Shown: positions 23,174 to 35,659 of the stretch, one piece after another
How positions within the stretch are numbered: position 1 is the stretch's first letter
How the letters are laid out: the number at the start of each line of letters is the position of its first letter
NCBI GenBank assembly: GCA_014529385.2
Contig: CM043962.1
Span: 47,301,098 to 47,365,097 of the forward strand
Reading direction: 5' to 3'
Source: Adiantum capillus-veneris
Lineage: Eukaryota; Streptophyta; Polypodiopsida; Polypodiales; Pteridaceae
Length of the DNA: 64,000 nucleotides
Program-made: the position numbers and the translations under genes
Notes under the pieces: generated by a model
Databases searched by the model: none
Told to the model about the DNA's origin: nothing
Seen by the model: only the letters and a program-made list of their open reading frames with translations

Positions 23174-24396
23174 GAATAGCTGATATAGATCCTGCTCGAG
23201 TCTAGCCAAAAAAGCCCTCTTCTTCCGCCGCACCAGGCGTCGGAAGTCCATCTGTGACTGTCTGTGAGCGACGTCCCCCAACAGCACCTCGCTCTGAAGT
23301 CTGGCTCTAGTCTGGCGGCACTCCTCATCGTACCAGCTGTTTTGAGGCATGCTCCCAAATCGGCAGCTCTGCTCAGGCTGGGTGTGTGGGTATGCTTCAG
23401 CTGCTGCCTCATGTAATGTCTGTGTTAGTATAGTAGTTAGCTCCTCCAGAGGTCGCCCCGGGTCCTCACTGCATAGGCGTCTGTAGATTCCGTCCATGTA
23501 TACAGAGTCCGTCTCCCTTGTGAATGTGTAGCGAGTAGGGACTGCTACTCGTGGCCTGTGTGCTGCACTGAAATGGAAGGAGATGGTCATTGACACCAAA
23601 GCATGATCCACCGCCACTCTGACCGGTGTGGGCCCAACTGTGAGATCCTCGATACTAGAGATGAGATTCGGTTGTGCCATGACATAGTCTACCGTGCTGG
23701 CTCCATGTTTGTGTGGGAAGCATGTAAAGCCTCTCGCAGCAAGAAATCTCTGTAGGCCGTTCAAGATGGCCAATCCATGTGCAGTGCCCATGTCTATCAG
23801 GTGTCGCCCATACTCAGTATATTCCATATCGTGTGATAGTCTGGAAAGGCCCGCCTCTGCCACATCTATCTCTCTTAGCATCTCCTTTGAAGTATCATAA
23901 AACACTGCCTGGTGATGGGCAGTCCTAGCATTGAAGTCCCCGAGGATGATAATGTCACCGTCCCCAGAGAACTCCCATATGTCATCATCCAAAATAGAGA
24001 AAGGGGACTGTCCTTTGGGTGGTGCATACACTGATTTACTCGGGGGAAAGTAACAAATAGCTAGATAGAGGTATCTGCTTGTCTCTGCTTTCAGTCTCAC
24101 CCACATGTACCTAGCCTGCTCGTCCCTGCGGGCTATATGTATCAGTGGCTGCAGATCCTCTCTAAATAACACTGCCACTCCTCCCGAGCCCCGCCCTCTG
24201 TGCTCTGAGCGTGTCTCTTGTTTGTAGGCTGTCGCCCACCTATATCCACTGATGTGAGGCATGGATTGCCCAGGGGCCTAGTGTGTCTCAGAGTAGAAGA
24301 TTATGTCTCTTCCAGTAAAGCTATCCTCAAAAGCACCCACATCAAGACGCATAGATCCATTGCAGTTCCAGGCAGCTACTTTGAGTGTGGTCCCAT
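20727..24396 (-). pseudogene. LINE 1 ORF2: endonuclease, reverse transcriptase, zinc knuckle
   Basis: About 1220 codons. The EEP (AP-like) endonuclease starts LKVAAWNCNG (near 24385) and holds GGVAVLFRED, IIILGDFNAR (catalytic Asp/Asn) and VDHALVSMTI. Reverse transcriptase at 23000-22150 shows DFRKAFDTVPR, VKQGCPLSPTLFGMYVDE and LLYADDIVLISE (catalytic ADD). The C-terminus has a CCHC-like finger, CPLCNMEPETELHYTCRC, which L1-type ORF2 proteins share. Breaks: stop at about 24274, the 23143-23172 G run shifting the frame between endonuclease and RT, stop at 21429 and two stops near 21285. It would nick the target and copy LINE RNA onto it. Confidence 0.92.
23143..23172. repeat. 30-bp poly(G) run inside LINE 1 ORF2
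   Basis: Thirty consecutive G on the plus strand, reading as a poly-proline stretch on the coding strand between endonuclease and RT. It causes the frame change there. Confidence 0.97.
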
Positions 24397-24409
24397 AAGT
24401 CTCGCACCG

Positions 24410-25296
24410 TCATGTGGAGCGTCGCTCAAGTATTACCACTTTTCCGTCTCGGTAAAAAGCGATCTTGCCTTTTCCCCTTGCCGCTCTAATCTCCGACATT
24501 ACTTCCTGCATATGAGCGATCTGCGAGAGGGTGGGATCGTCCCCAAGAAAGATGCCAGTCTCTTTAAGAGTTGGTCTTTTCTTCAAGAATGACTTCTTTG
24601 CTTCCATGGAGTGAAAACGGAGGATGAGTGCTCTTTCTTTTGAGGTTTCTCCACTGCCTCCACTTTTCTTTATGTTGCCCACTCTCCATGCCCTTGTGTG
24701 TGTCGGCTCATGAATCCCCATCAAGGCTGTGAGTTCTTTTACTTCTTCGTCCACATTGTCTTTGTCTGTAAGACCGCAAATTCTCACATGACCCTTCTCC
24801 TCTGCTCCTCCTCTAGTGTCTGGTTAATGATGTTGTTGGGTGTGGATGTGGGCGTTATCTCCTTGTCTTTTCCTTTCTTGGCCACCTTGATCCATTTCTC
24901 GGCTTCGTCTGCCTTTTGTTGGGTTTTGGTAAGAACATGCACCCAAGAAGTCGTCATTTCTTTGTGCTGTTCTTCTCCCTCTTTGATGGCCTGTACTTGT
25001 TCCTTGATCGTGTTGATATCTTCAATTACTGAGGGTTGTAGTTCGCCCTCTTCCAGTGTGTTTCTTGATCGGGCTTCGACGAGTTCTTTCTTGAGTGACG
25101 TGATCTCTTCCTCTTGGGTCGTCACTCGGTCTTCTAGCGTGCTTATCTTGCTCTCTTGGATCAGCACACGTCCTTCGAGAATGTTTATTGTGCTCCAGAG
25201 ATTGCGGTTCATCTTGGTGATGGTCTCCGTCATTTCCTCTTTGCATTTTCGAATGGCATCCTCTAGGGGGTCGGCTTTTTCGTTCGTCTTCCTCAT
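24410..25296 (-). pseudogene. LINE 1 ORF1: coiled coil and RRM-type RNA-binding protein
   Basis: The first part (25296-24784, 170 residues) is a long coiled coil (ILEGRVLIQESKISTLEDRV and following heptads) rich in Glu/Lys. A -1/+1 frame change at about 24785 leads to the second part (24787-24410): VRICGLTDKDNVDEEVKELT, AWRVGN, ALILRFHSMEAKKSFLKKR and GKIAFYRDGKVVI, the RRM and C-terminal fold of L1 ORF1 proteins. It would coat LINE RNA. The copy at 39394-40310 reads straight through the junction (EEEQGRRSRAVYVRVTGL), which shows that the frameshift here is a mutation. Confidence 0.85.
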
Positions 25297-25514
25297 GTTT
25301 GATCGCCGTCCGCAAGGGGGTTAGATGCGCGTGTGCACCCACTCTAGCAACGGGCGCGGCACTGGATGTATGTGTGCACCCACATTGACGGCGATCGCGA
25401 CGAGCGGCGGAGCGCAAGGCGGTGTGGCCCGGTGCCCTCAATATGTTCAGCTGTGTGTGTGTGTGTGTGTGCGCGCGCGCGCGCCTCGAAAACAAAAGTG
25501 AAGGAGGGGGGGTA

Positions 25515-25601
25515 GAAATGAAATGAAATGTTATACTAAAGTCCTCATAAGGCCATAATGACCTATGGGGCCCAAAAGTTAAAAAGTGGTGGGGGCGGGG
25601 G

Positions 25602-25603
<2 letters not shown>
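25515..25603 (-). mobile_element. LINE 2: 90-bp 5'-truncated LINE tail
   Basis: AAATG pentamers followed by the conserved 3' block (complement of GGTCTCATAGGTC) and the AAAGTGGTG that also appears in LINE 1. It then stops, and a GA array (25604) begins. It lies at the 5' edge of LINE 1, so one was inserted at the edge of the other. Confidence 0.85.
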
Positions 25604-26234
<631 letters not shown>

Positions 26235-26237
<3 letters not shown>

Positions 26238-28208
26238 GATGAGATGAGATGAGATGAAATGATATATTAACGTCTTCAAAAGGCCAAAATGACCTATGAG
26301 ACCATCAGATACAAAGTGGTGAATCTAATACAATGTCTGAAGTACAAGTACAAAAAGTACTGAAAGTAAACTAGGTGTCGGCTAGAATGCCTCTGATCTC
26401 TGTTGGAGTCTCCGTCGATGGAGTGTGCTCTTGTGTGTCGGTTGTGGTTGTCTTGATCTCCCGAGCTTAGTCGCCCTGTCAATGAGGGTGCCTCTGGTAT
26501 GAATGCGGGTACAACCTTGTGCTGGTGGTTGGTCTCTTGGCTCCCTCGATCCAAAGAAGTATGTGATCTGTCTCTGTGACTGTCGTACTCCATGTCTTCT
26601 CAACAGACTATCTCTATGTCGGTGTAGCTCAAGTGGATATAAGCCAAGGCATCTCTGATCCTGATACCTCATGACTCTATCTAGGGGTCCAAAACCCTCC
26701 CTGAATAAGCAATGGAAGCGCCCTCGTATCTCATAATACACAGTGCAGTGGCATATGTAGTGTAGCTCTGTCTCTGGCTCTCTACCGCATATTTGACATA
26801 TCCTAGACTCCGGTGGTATCCCTCTGAATCTACCCGTCTCAATCTCCAGCTGGTGTGAGGATGTGTGAATCTGACCAATAGCACATCGTAGACCATGAGA
26901 CAAATGAGTGTCCATGTAGCTCGGACGAGTCACAAACCCATCTCCCGAATGTTGGAGAAGGTGCTCTTTGTAGAAAGCCATCTTCGTGCCCAACTCTTGC
27001 ATCGGCTCTACCCATGTCCTCTTGGTGTCCAACTGTATAAGATCCTGACGAATGAGTCTAGTGATCTCCGTCTGTGTGACTGGCAAGGAGGGTGCATCCA
27101 GGGAATACTGAAAAGGAGGCAATCTATCCATGCTGAGACCATGCCTCTGAAACCATGAGGTCATCATACCAACATGATGCGTCTCCCTGCATCGCTAACT
27201 GTCTAGAGGACTCAAGAGCCAATCTAATATATCTGCCTCTATGTGTATCCCATAGACTGTGCATAAAGGACACTGATCTGGTAAGAGCCTCAATCTCTAT
27301 AGGAGGGGCGGCTACCTCCGCTCGAATAATCGCATGTGGTATGGAGGCCTTGGCTCTAATCATTCGGGATATCATAAATACCAAGGGTCTCTCCATGTTC
27401 CTCCAACTGTCATGATTCACAGATGGTTCCCAAACCTGGACCCCATAAAGCATAGCTGAATCAACTAAAGTATCAAAGAGCCATAGCTTTGTTCGTGGTT
27501 CTTGAAACTGAACCTGCGAACACATCCTCTCTAGCCCTCCCAATGCTGCATAGGCTCTGGACAGTCTAGTCTCTGCTGCAGAGTAAACCTCGGTCCCGTG
27601 AATACCACCCCCAGATATGTATATTCATCTGTGTACTCCACAGTGTCCTGACCATATACGAGTGTAGGTGCCGATCTCTTGACCCACTGTGGTGTGGTGT
27701 TATACACCATAACCTTGGTTTTACCAAGGTTCACAGACAGTCCACTATCCTCTGCAAAAGTTGTGCAATGCATCCAATTGTCTCTGCATGCCCTCTGGCG
27801 ACTCTGATATCAACACAATATCATCAGCATATAATAATAAAGGGATCCATGTCCCTGCTAGCTGAGCGCCTTTGTCACCCTCTCTGTCAATGTAGTCAGA
27901 GACCTCATCTACATACATACCAAAAAGTGTAGGGGACAAAGGACACCCCTGTTTCACTCCAATAGTGGAATGAACAATGTCAGAAATCCCCTCAAGAGTG
28001 CGTACCTGGCCAATCAGTGAGCCGTATAAAGCCATGATCCCCCATATGATCTCTATGGGTACTCCCAACTTCAGTAGCGTGTGCATCAATCTGGCCCTCG
28101 GCACCGTGTCAAATGCTTTGCGGAAGTCCACAAAGCAACAATACATCCGTCTCCCATGTGCCCGACCCTCCTCAATAATAGCTCAGAGAGAGCCCTCCTC
28201 AATAATAG

Positions 28209-28211
<3 letters not shown>
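26235..28211 (-). mobile_element. LINE 3: 5'-truncated LINE with GA arrays on both sides
   Basis: A 2-kb minus-strand LINE. The 3' end is at 26235-26300 (GATGA/AAATG pentamers, then the conserved block) next to the GA array ending at 26234. The 5' end breaks off in the RT region at about 28190, where a 26-bp stretch (CCCTCCTCAATAATAGCTC plus GAs) is duplicated and runs into the GA array 28212-28281. Protein identity to LINE 1 is high across the shared part. GA repeats on both flanks are what a target-site duplication within a microsatellite would look like. Confidence 0.9.
26382..28150 (-). pseudogene. LINE 3 ORF2 fragment (RT to C-terminus)
   Basis: Four frames in order: 28146-27745 (DFRKAFDTVPR, VKQGCPLSPTLF, LLYADDIVLISE), 27773-27531 (LSVNLGKTKVMVYN), 27543-27124 (MCSQVQFQEPRTKLWLFDTL) and 27167-26382 (zinc finger CQICGREPETELHYICHC). 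Single-base shifts near 27760, 27585 and 27165 separate them. The last frame is open across the place where LINE 1 has stops, which helps define the original ORF2. Confidence 0.9.

Positions 28212-28281
<70 letters not shown>
28212..28281. repeat. (GA)n array flanking LINE 3
   Basis: Seventy bp of GA. It continues directly into the promoter block of element F, just as the array at 19835-19937 does. Confidence 0.96.
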
Positions 28282-28284
<3 letters not shown>

Positions 28285-28560
28285 CTACTGAACCAACCAA
28301 CCTTGGCAATGAATTGATGATAGTACAATGGGAGCTATGTGTGCTTATATAGTCACCTTAGTAAATTGCCCTACCCAGATTTTCGTATCGAGCAATGAGG
28401 AGAATACATGAGAGAGAAAAAGAGAGAGAGATACTGCTGAAACAATCAACCTTGGCAATGAATTGATGATAATACAATGGGGGGTAGGTGTGCTTATATA
28501 GCCACCTTAGTAAATTGCCCTACCTAGACTTTGACAATAAGTAAAATAAATACCTAAAAG
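28282..28560 (-). promoter_or_regulatory. Promoter blocks of element F LTR, copies 2 and 3
   Basis: Two further copies of the block at 19938-20070, with minus-strand TATATAAG at 28345-28352 and 28494-28501, separated by a short GA run (28415-28430). Tandem duplication of a core promoter in an LTR is inferred from the repeated TATA and leader. Confidence 0.5.
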
Positions 28561-29300
28561 CCAAAATAAATATTGATATCACATTGGGCAGTTCACTTGA
28601 GATGCCATAACTTTAACAAGTAGTTTCATTCACAAGGAGCCACATTTGTCTTTGATTGATACAAAATGCGGATGGTAAACATGCCCTAGTGGCAATGGGT
28701 TACTTCCCAATGTTGTTGAGAAGTTGGCGTTCTTGCCAGGAAGGCGCCACATGCCCCGGCACGACATCGTATGGGCGTGTTTGAATTGATTCTTGATAAG
28801 AGAGTTTCAGATGACACTTGCAGATGCTTGTTCCAGACTTCAACTCCTTTTCAAGAGAAGAGTAGTTTGAGGCAGAGAACGCCTTGTTGTCTTCTTCGAT
28901 AGGGGACAGACGAGCTTTGTCTTTAGCTATCACCTAGTAGCTCCATAGCCACCTCATTTTTTGTCTTATCGGCAGAAGTGCTAGTACTCGTGTATCTCCT
29001 AGGGGCAAGTTTTAGGAAGCGAAGACAAATTTGTGGTTGTGCCCGGCCTATGCGAGGTAGTTTCTCTTTTATGTATTGTTTGACTGTGTTCCAAAGTTCA
29101 CATCATTTTTGGTGTGCACTGCGTGAAATTTTTGGCTCGTAATTGAATTTCTTATTAGCATTTGCATCCACAGCCTGAAGGACGAACTGAAATTTATAAT
29201 GAGTTGAAATTTGATGTTTAAAAATCTTATTTTCATAATTTACAATCTAAGTGAGACCAATATTTTCCTTTGTTCTCAAGCTATCTTAAATGATACATAC
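28561..29300. other. No recognised gene
   Basis: Low-complexity-free DNA with short frames only. It may be the outer part of the F LTR or old intergenic sequence. I see no conserved protein motif on either strand. Confidence 0.4.
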
Positions 29301-29319
29301 TCTTAGTGCAATTGGTCAT

Positions 29320-29990
29320 ACTTCTTATGACTTATGAGGCAGCTCTTGGTGGACCTTTTCAATCTCTCTTGACTAGGTATTGGTGCTAATCTTTTTAGTA
29401 AGAGATTCTTCAGAGTGTTGAGCTTCGGCTTAGCAAGGCTCAAGAGTCTTACTCTAGGCATGCTAGTAAACATCGTAAGGATGTGTCTTTCAAGGAGTGT
29501 GACTGGGTGTATTGAGGATCATGAAGCAATGTCTCAAGAAAGTTGGTAAGAAATGTCCTAAACTCTCCTTTTGTATGTATGGTCCATTTTCGATCATCAA
29601 AAAAGTAAATGATGTTTATGCGCAATTGTGCTTGCCATCTTCTTGGGCAATGTATAATGTTTTCCATGTTTTTTCGCTCAAAGTGTACCTCCACAAAGCA
29701 TTCTCGAAAGGAGCAACCGGAGAGAGTTTAAGGCAATTCCGACGCATTGAATGATCTTAATGATAGCATGTAAACTATGGGTCCGCTTTCTTTTAAAAGT
29801 TGAAGCTAAAATTTTGGAGCCAGAACAGATCCTCTGGCATCAATTCAAGCAAGGTATAAAGAAAGACGCAAAGCAATACTTATTGAGTTCAAGGATCGAG
29901 GGACACGTGCAGCTACTTGGATGGACGATAAATTTTTCGTCGACTATTTAGATTTGCTAGCCTCATACAAGGAGGCCATGGAGCTTGGTA
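29320..29990 (+). pseudogene. Gypsy integrase tail and chromodomain fragment
   Basis: The plus strand reads, with stops and shifts, GGPFQSLLTRY, VELRLSKAQESYSRHASKHR, CMYGPF, MYNVFH, then FKDRGTRAATWMDDKFF and YLDLLASYKEA. These match, in order, the integrase C-terminus and chromodomain of element A (9760-8987), so this is an old solitary fragment of that family. No LTR or primer site accompanies it. Confidence 0.75.
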
Positions 29991-30871
29991 CTTGTACCTC
30001 ACCTTAAGTTGGTGTGGATGTCATGTGCACATGGCCGTGTGTGCCATGTGGGCATGCTACATCGTTTTCTAGAGCCAATGTTGTACGTAGCAGTGTCTTA
30101 GAGCTTACGAGATCTAGTACCGGCAATTTTGTAAATGTTTGTATGACGTACATGGCAAGACAATTCGATCAGATTCTCTTGCCTAACTGGTTGTACTTGT
30201 GTTTTGACGGATGCTATTACAGTTTGGTGGGCTTGTGGCAAGACGAACATGTACTTTCGGTCTAGAGGAATATGTCAATTCAGTTCCTAGGTCAAATGCA
30301 TCGTCTGTTAGTGAGATACGACGAGCAATGCTAGAAGCCTTATGTGTACTGTAGCTCTTGTAGCCTCTAATTCCTCATCCATTGACCTATGCTGTCGTGG
30401 ACGCCTCTCTTGTGGCGTAGCATTGGACAGGGCTGTTGCCTATCCATGATCACAAACCTTATCTAAGCTTGCTCACCATCAGCAGATTTGAGCGACGACA
30501 CAGGGGTGTCTCCTTCTCGAGGAAATCTTTGATGGAGATATTGTGCTAAGGAGAAATTGCTATGACTTGCCAGTTGTAGCCTACAGCTCCAGAGTCATTC
30601 ATGAGCTTTCCTTTCTTGTTCTAGTTAGGGATTTAGTTAGGATTATACGTCTTTTTGGTGACAATGTATGATAAAAGGTATTATTATAAGCTGTACATTG
30701 TTCTGGCCATTTTGGAGCCTTAAGAGAGGTCAATATGTATTTCTATCTTTCTCTCGGGGCTTCTCTGAAGGTTATAACTTGTAATACTCCCATTACAATC
30801 AACCAATGGGCACTACGATGCTTGACTCAATTTTTCAATTGAATGTTGTTCTTAATTTGCATCCTAGATTC
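29991..30871. other. No recognised gene
   Basis: Only short frames. The 83-codon plus-strand frame at 30014-30265 has no recognisable motif and may be continuing gypsy LTR. I find no exon of the upstream half of a SNF2 ATPase here. Confidence 0.4.
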
Positions 30872-30970
30872 ATGGTATCAGATTCACCAGTTCGTAACAG
30901 ATAGGTCTCATAGGTCATTTTGGCCTTTTGAAGACGTTAATATATCATTCCATTTCATTTCATTTCATTC
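30872..30970 (+). mobile_element. LINE tail, 5'-truncated to about 100 bp
   Basis: TATCAGATTCACCAGTTCGT and the conserved 3' block (GGTCTCATAGGTCATTTTGG at 30905) end in ATTCC/ATTTC pentamers. There is no TC array beside this copy. It lies about 150 bp upstream of the first visible RAD54-like exon, within the presumed intron. Confidence 0.85.
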
Positions 30971-31118
30971 CTCACCATTTCAGATTTGTGAAGTTTGGGC
31001 CACGTATAAAAGACAAGCTTAACTTTCAACTTTCTAGTTATTGAAATGCTGCAGCTATGAATTGATTTGCTGATGCAAGATGTTTAAAATTTGAAAATAG
31101 CTGATTTTCATAACGCAG

Positions 31119-32862
31119 ATATCTTGTATTCTGTCGACTTCAGCCTCTTCAAGTTTCACTGTATGAGACTTTTGTAAGATCACAGGTTGGTAATCATGAG
31201 CTTTTGTAATACAACAAGGATTGATTGTTTCAGATGGCCCGTATAGTAAAGACTGTAAGTTCATTTGTGTGATCATTATGATCGATTGATTGTATTCACA
31301 GTTCGTGACCAAGTTGTTCCTGTCAGAGACCAGTGCTGCAAATGTGCTAACAGCAATTGGCGTTTTGAGGAAACTTTGCAATCACCCAAGATTGGTTTTA
31401 GATGACATCTCAAAGAAAGGTTGGGAAAGCTCTTTGCAACATTGCAACTACACTGAGGATCTTGCTTGCATTCGAAGTGATGAAGGGTCTTCAAGTACAT
31501 CGTCTATATCGACTCAGTAAGTTATTGTTTGAAAGCTTTGGTAAACACCACACACATAGACTCTGACATTTTAATTGCTTTCATTTTGCAGGTATGCAAG
31601 CTCTTTATCTGGAAAACTTGATTGTTTACGTGCTCTGCTTTCTGCAACCTTTGATAATGCATCAACTGATCTAACTGGAAAAGTGGTGGTGGTTTCCAAC
31701 TTCACTCAAACCCTCAACTTTGTTCAGGTCTTCTCTCCTTCTTTTGGTATTTATTGGTAATATCCTTGAAGACATTCTGAGAATATTTGGCGGTTGTAGG
31801 GTTTGTGTGAGTGGAAGGGCTGGAAATGGTTGCGCCTGGATGGAGCGACACTCGTTGCAGACAGGCAAAAATTGGTTGATCGTTTCAACTCTGGTTTTGG
31901 AGGGGAAAGAGTATTTCTGCTTTCTTCAAAAGCAGGTGGCATGGGTCTAAATCTAGTGGGAGCAAACCGGTAATTTGCCACTCCTTTTTGTCTCTCGTTT
32001 GACAACAGCATGAGAACATAGAACTAAGTTACACTCATTTGTATGACTGGAGACAGCTTGATACTTTTTGATCCAGATTGGAATCCTGCTACTGATGCGC
32101 AGGTTCAAAAAATTCTCTTTGCTGGATTCATGTAGTGCCATAAATGCACTCTAATAAAACATTATTACTTTGTGGCAGGCCATGGCACGCATATGGAGAG
32201 AAGGGCAAAGAAAGGCAGTGATCATTTACAGACTCTTTGCCACGGGCAGGTTCTTTCTTTAACAAAATTCAAGCTATGCGCTAAGCATCATCATTTGGCC
32301 AGTTTTACTCTGGGCTTAAGTACTTAGCATGAGGGTGTACTTCCTATTCGCATGGTCGGGGGCTCTAAACGGCTGCTGGTTCAATTTAACTAACCCATCT
32401 ACTATGCATAATTACTCACAATACATTGATGTCTGGTATTTCAGCATTGAGGAAAAAATTTACCAAAGGCAGATGGTTAAAGGGGAAATTGCTTCAACTG
32501 TGGAAGACAACGTTGAATGCAAAAACAAGAGCAGTGGTGGTAGATATTTCAGCAGGGAGGAGCTTCGTGAACTCTTTTCACTGAATAAGGTATGCGTCAT
32601 CGAAGCTGGCTAATGGTTTTTGCGTTTCAATAAGTAGGAAAACAAATAGTTTTTTGATTGGTGGTAGCAGGAAACTCAATGTGACACATATGATTTGCTG
32701 TTGGGAAGAGAGCTGCGTATAGATGAGCAGTGGAGGGACTGTGCAATGGACGTGGAGGATGTTGCTCTGAAGGAGGCAATTGGCTCTGGTGTAGTCACAT
32801 TTGTGCAGAGAAAAATGCATGCATTTGAAGTTCCGAAGGAGGCAAGTTGTGCCTCCTTGTGA
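31119..32862 (+). CDS. RAD54/RAD54B-like SNF2-family DNA translocase, C-terminal exons
   Basis: Eight exons read in one frame through GT-AG introns: 31119-31185, 31302-31516, 31592-31727, 31800-31969, 32057-32102, 32179-32249, 32445-32589 and 32671-32862 (stop TGA). Together they form helicase lobe 2: [56 protein letters not shown] (motif IV/V region), [43 protein letters not shown] (motifs V and VI) and [10 protein letters not shown]. The wording and order match RAD54 proteins, closer to RAD54B in my judgement. They remodel DNA with Rad51 in homologous recombination in the nucleus. Lobe 1 with the Walker box is not found upstream; TE DNA lies there. Either a very large intron precedes 31119 or the gene is 5'-truncated. 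The clean frame over eight exons argues for function. Confidence 0.85.
31234..31254 (+). other. Candidate 21-nt in-frame microexon of the RAD54-like gene
   Basis: Between the first two visible exons, ATGGCCCGTATAGTAAAGACT is preceded by TTGATTGTTTCAG and followed by GTAAGT, both good splice sites. It is a multiple of three and in phase (adds MARIVKT). Skipping it gives a loop length I would expect for the family, so it may be optional. Confidence 0.35.
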
Positions 32863-35659
32863 CGATTATTCAACGGTGGTATGTACTGTCTCTGCCTATA
32901 TTGCATCTTAATCGGCAACTGCATCTTCCCGTAGTGATAATGCATCTATCTTTAGCTCCCACCCGGAACAAAGGTCAGTCTCAGCTCTTGATTCTTAGCA
33001 ACTATGGGTTTACAGAATTAGCTCAAAAAACCCCCATTCTCTTCTCAAGAGCTCAGACTTGACTCACCTTGAAATAAATGCTTTGCCTTTTTTTTTGGGC
33101 TAATGGAAATTACAGAAAAACTCAATAAAATTTTCTAGTGGTGGTTTAAAAATGTTTTCACTCCAATTATTACTACTTTTCTCTAAAATGGGACATCTTG
33201 AAGGCCACTCATTTGAGACTTAAAGTGGTTTGTTTGAACCATGATTGTGTCTTGAGCCTTTTTGACCTGCCCAATTCTTCTGTTTTAGAATTTTTATTGG
33301 TGGAAAACTTTGGATGATGGTAAGTATATGGGTGTGGTCATCAGGGAGTTTTTAATAGGTGGAAGGAGATTTGACTGTGTACTTTTCTTAGTGTCACATT
33401 TAGAAATGCCACAATCAAAGGATATTCGATCTATCATTCCTAGTTTCGCTACACGGTTCAATTGACTTAAGGTTTTGGGACTTTACATGACTAAGAAAAT
33501 ATGTGATTGATGGAAAGAGATAGCGGGTGATACCTTTTTCTTGAAGTTTGTTTTGGGAGTAAAAATGGACATCATTTTGGGGACAAATTTGTAGTGGGAT
33601 CAAGCCAATTAGCCTACTCAGAGAGGCTTTCTCATTGCTTGGGGTCACCCAACGCAGCACCGTTGAAAATAGATTGTAGCTTGCTTTCTTTCATAAAATG
33701 GTACTTTTTCTAGAGAAACTGATCGCTTGAAATTTAACCATTTTCAAAGGCTTTGTTCTTGATTGTGTTTTGCTTTTGCCTTCTCTTTGACTTACATGCT
33801 TTGTTGGTGAGGTGAAGCCATTTTCTACAAGCACAAATGGTCCATTCTAATCAACTCCTTTCTATAGAGCATACTTAAGATGGACTTATTATGCTCCATA
33901 GGGATATATTGCTTGGGATAGAAAAAATACCTTTGTGGACAAGGATTATATGCATGTGAGTGAAGCCAAATCTAAATTTTCCACTTTACACTAATTTTGT
34001 CCTCAATGTGGTTTCATGGGTGCTCCAAGCAAGACATCAATGCAACTAGGTAACTAGTGAAGAGATGGAGCAAGGGAATGATTGTTGTGAGCTTAATGTG
34101 TAAATTCATGGTTCTTAGTAATAGCAATTGTCATAATGACGAGCCTACACAAGTTCTTTTGTATAGTGATGATTGCGTGAGTGCTTGGCTTGGAGCTCTC
34201 TATGCTATTTGAAAGGCAGGCTTTGTTCAAGCTTTGTATTATCTTATGCTTGACAGATATGAATTGCAATTCTTCCAATGCTAAAGAAGGATACATTAAC
34301 ACGGTTAATTGCATTGGTTCTCGTACATTGACACAACAAATTATTATGAGCTAATTTCAGACTACAAGCTGAACTACTCTTTTAAAGAGGATTGAAGGCC
34401 ATAAGGCCGCTATTGCATGTTCCCCCCCTTCAATTTGCATTTTGTAACTTTGACTACATAGTAAAGTTTCTTTCATTGTTGTTGAAATCCTTATATTATG
34501 TGAGGCAAGCCTTCATCATTTGTTTGTACTTTCAACATTGTGGCATAAGGTTTAACAGCAAGAGATGCAAGGGCATGTGAAATGTAGAGGGGAAATGCCA
34601 AGCCTTTTGCCAGCTTCCATGGCTGATGCAAGTTGTCGAATATGAAGCTAATTTATTAGAATGAAGAATCCACCATTGAATGAAGCCTATACAATACATA
34701 CGCATCACAAGGTCTTTCAACCAATGAAAAGCTACAGAGCTGTGCCTTCCTACTACCACAACATTGGTTATCACATGGAAGTGCTCCCGATGGGAATGGT
34801 GGATCTAGCAAGAAAATTGAAAAATATTGCCAATTTTGGTTGAGCTCAAGCTCAATCCACTTGCAAAGTGCCAAAATACTTTGTCTAATTTGTGGCTACA
34901 TGTACGTCATTTCATAATGGCGTAGATAGTTTCATGAACATTGGTCATAATTGCACTCATTCCTAGGGTAATTTGACCCTTCCAGTGATGGTTCAAAGTT
35001 TCCAATTTTGCTTAATTACCTTCTGGCTCGAATTGTTTCACTTCAAACATTTTTTCATCATACAAAGGTGTATCACTCCTAGCTATGTGATACAAAGGTG
35101 TATCACTCCTAGCTATGTGTTGCACATGCTGTACACAATATTTGAGCTGGATGAAGCATCAAGTTGTTTCACACTATATTTTCTTTTTGAGCCCCCTTAA
35201 ACTAAGTTTTTTTGACTCATAGCACATTCTTGATAGCTTTTTGGTTCCCATTTCAAAGATGCTTGCTTGACCTTTTGTTCGTGCAACTTAATTGTGTGTT
35301 TGCTAGCTTCATCTACTTTCTTAGTCTTACTTACCTAATTCCCTCTATTCTTCGGTCTTTCTTGCCTTTTTCATGGATTTTAGTACTACTATTCATATTT
35401 AAAAGGTGGTGGTCTCAACTTTGCTAAAAAGAATGCGTGGTGCTGTGTTGAGAACAACATAATGCAAGCCTTGAAAAGTGCAAGGCTCCATTATTGCAAG
35501 AAATGATATGATACATGCAAAGAGGAGATTAGGAAAAGGTCTCGGGCTATCAATCACAAGGTTAAACTAGCCATACCAAGTGCATTAAGTTTTTTTAATG
35601 CATGTGGGCATAAAGCAACATAGGAAATGATAGATGTTCTTGTACATCGTGTCAAATTA

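Larger units (their letters stand above)
20483..25514 (-). mobile_element. LINE 1: near full-length L1-like non-LTR retrotransposon
   Basis: A minus-strand element of about 5 kb with two reading regions: ORF1 (coiled coil plus RNA-binding domain, 25296-24410) and ORF2 (endonuclease, reverse transcriptase and zinc knuckle, about 24396-20727). A 215-bp 3' UTR follows and ends in an AAATG pentamer tail at 20513. The GA array 20483-20512 adjoins the 3' end. The 5' end is taken at about 25514, where a second LINE tail begins. The two-ORF plan and the ORF1 type resemble the L1 clade, but there is no poly(A). ORF2 has an amber codon near its start, a frame break at a 30-G run and stops near 21430, so this copy is dead. 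Confidence 0.9.

Noticed and set aside
24698..25324. 208-codon plus-strand frame opposite LINE ORF1
   Set aside because: Antisense shadow; the minus strand encodes the recognisable coiled coil.
33000..35600. Further exons downstream of the RAD54-like stop codon
   Set aside because: No protein similarity or splice-supported frame; the stop at 32860 fits the family length.
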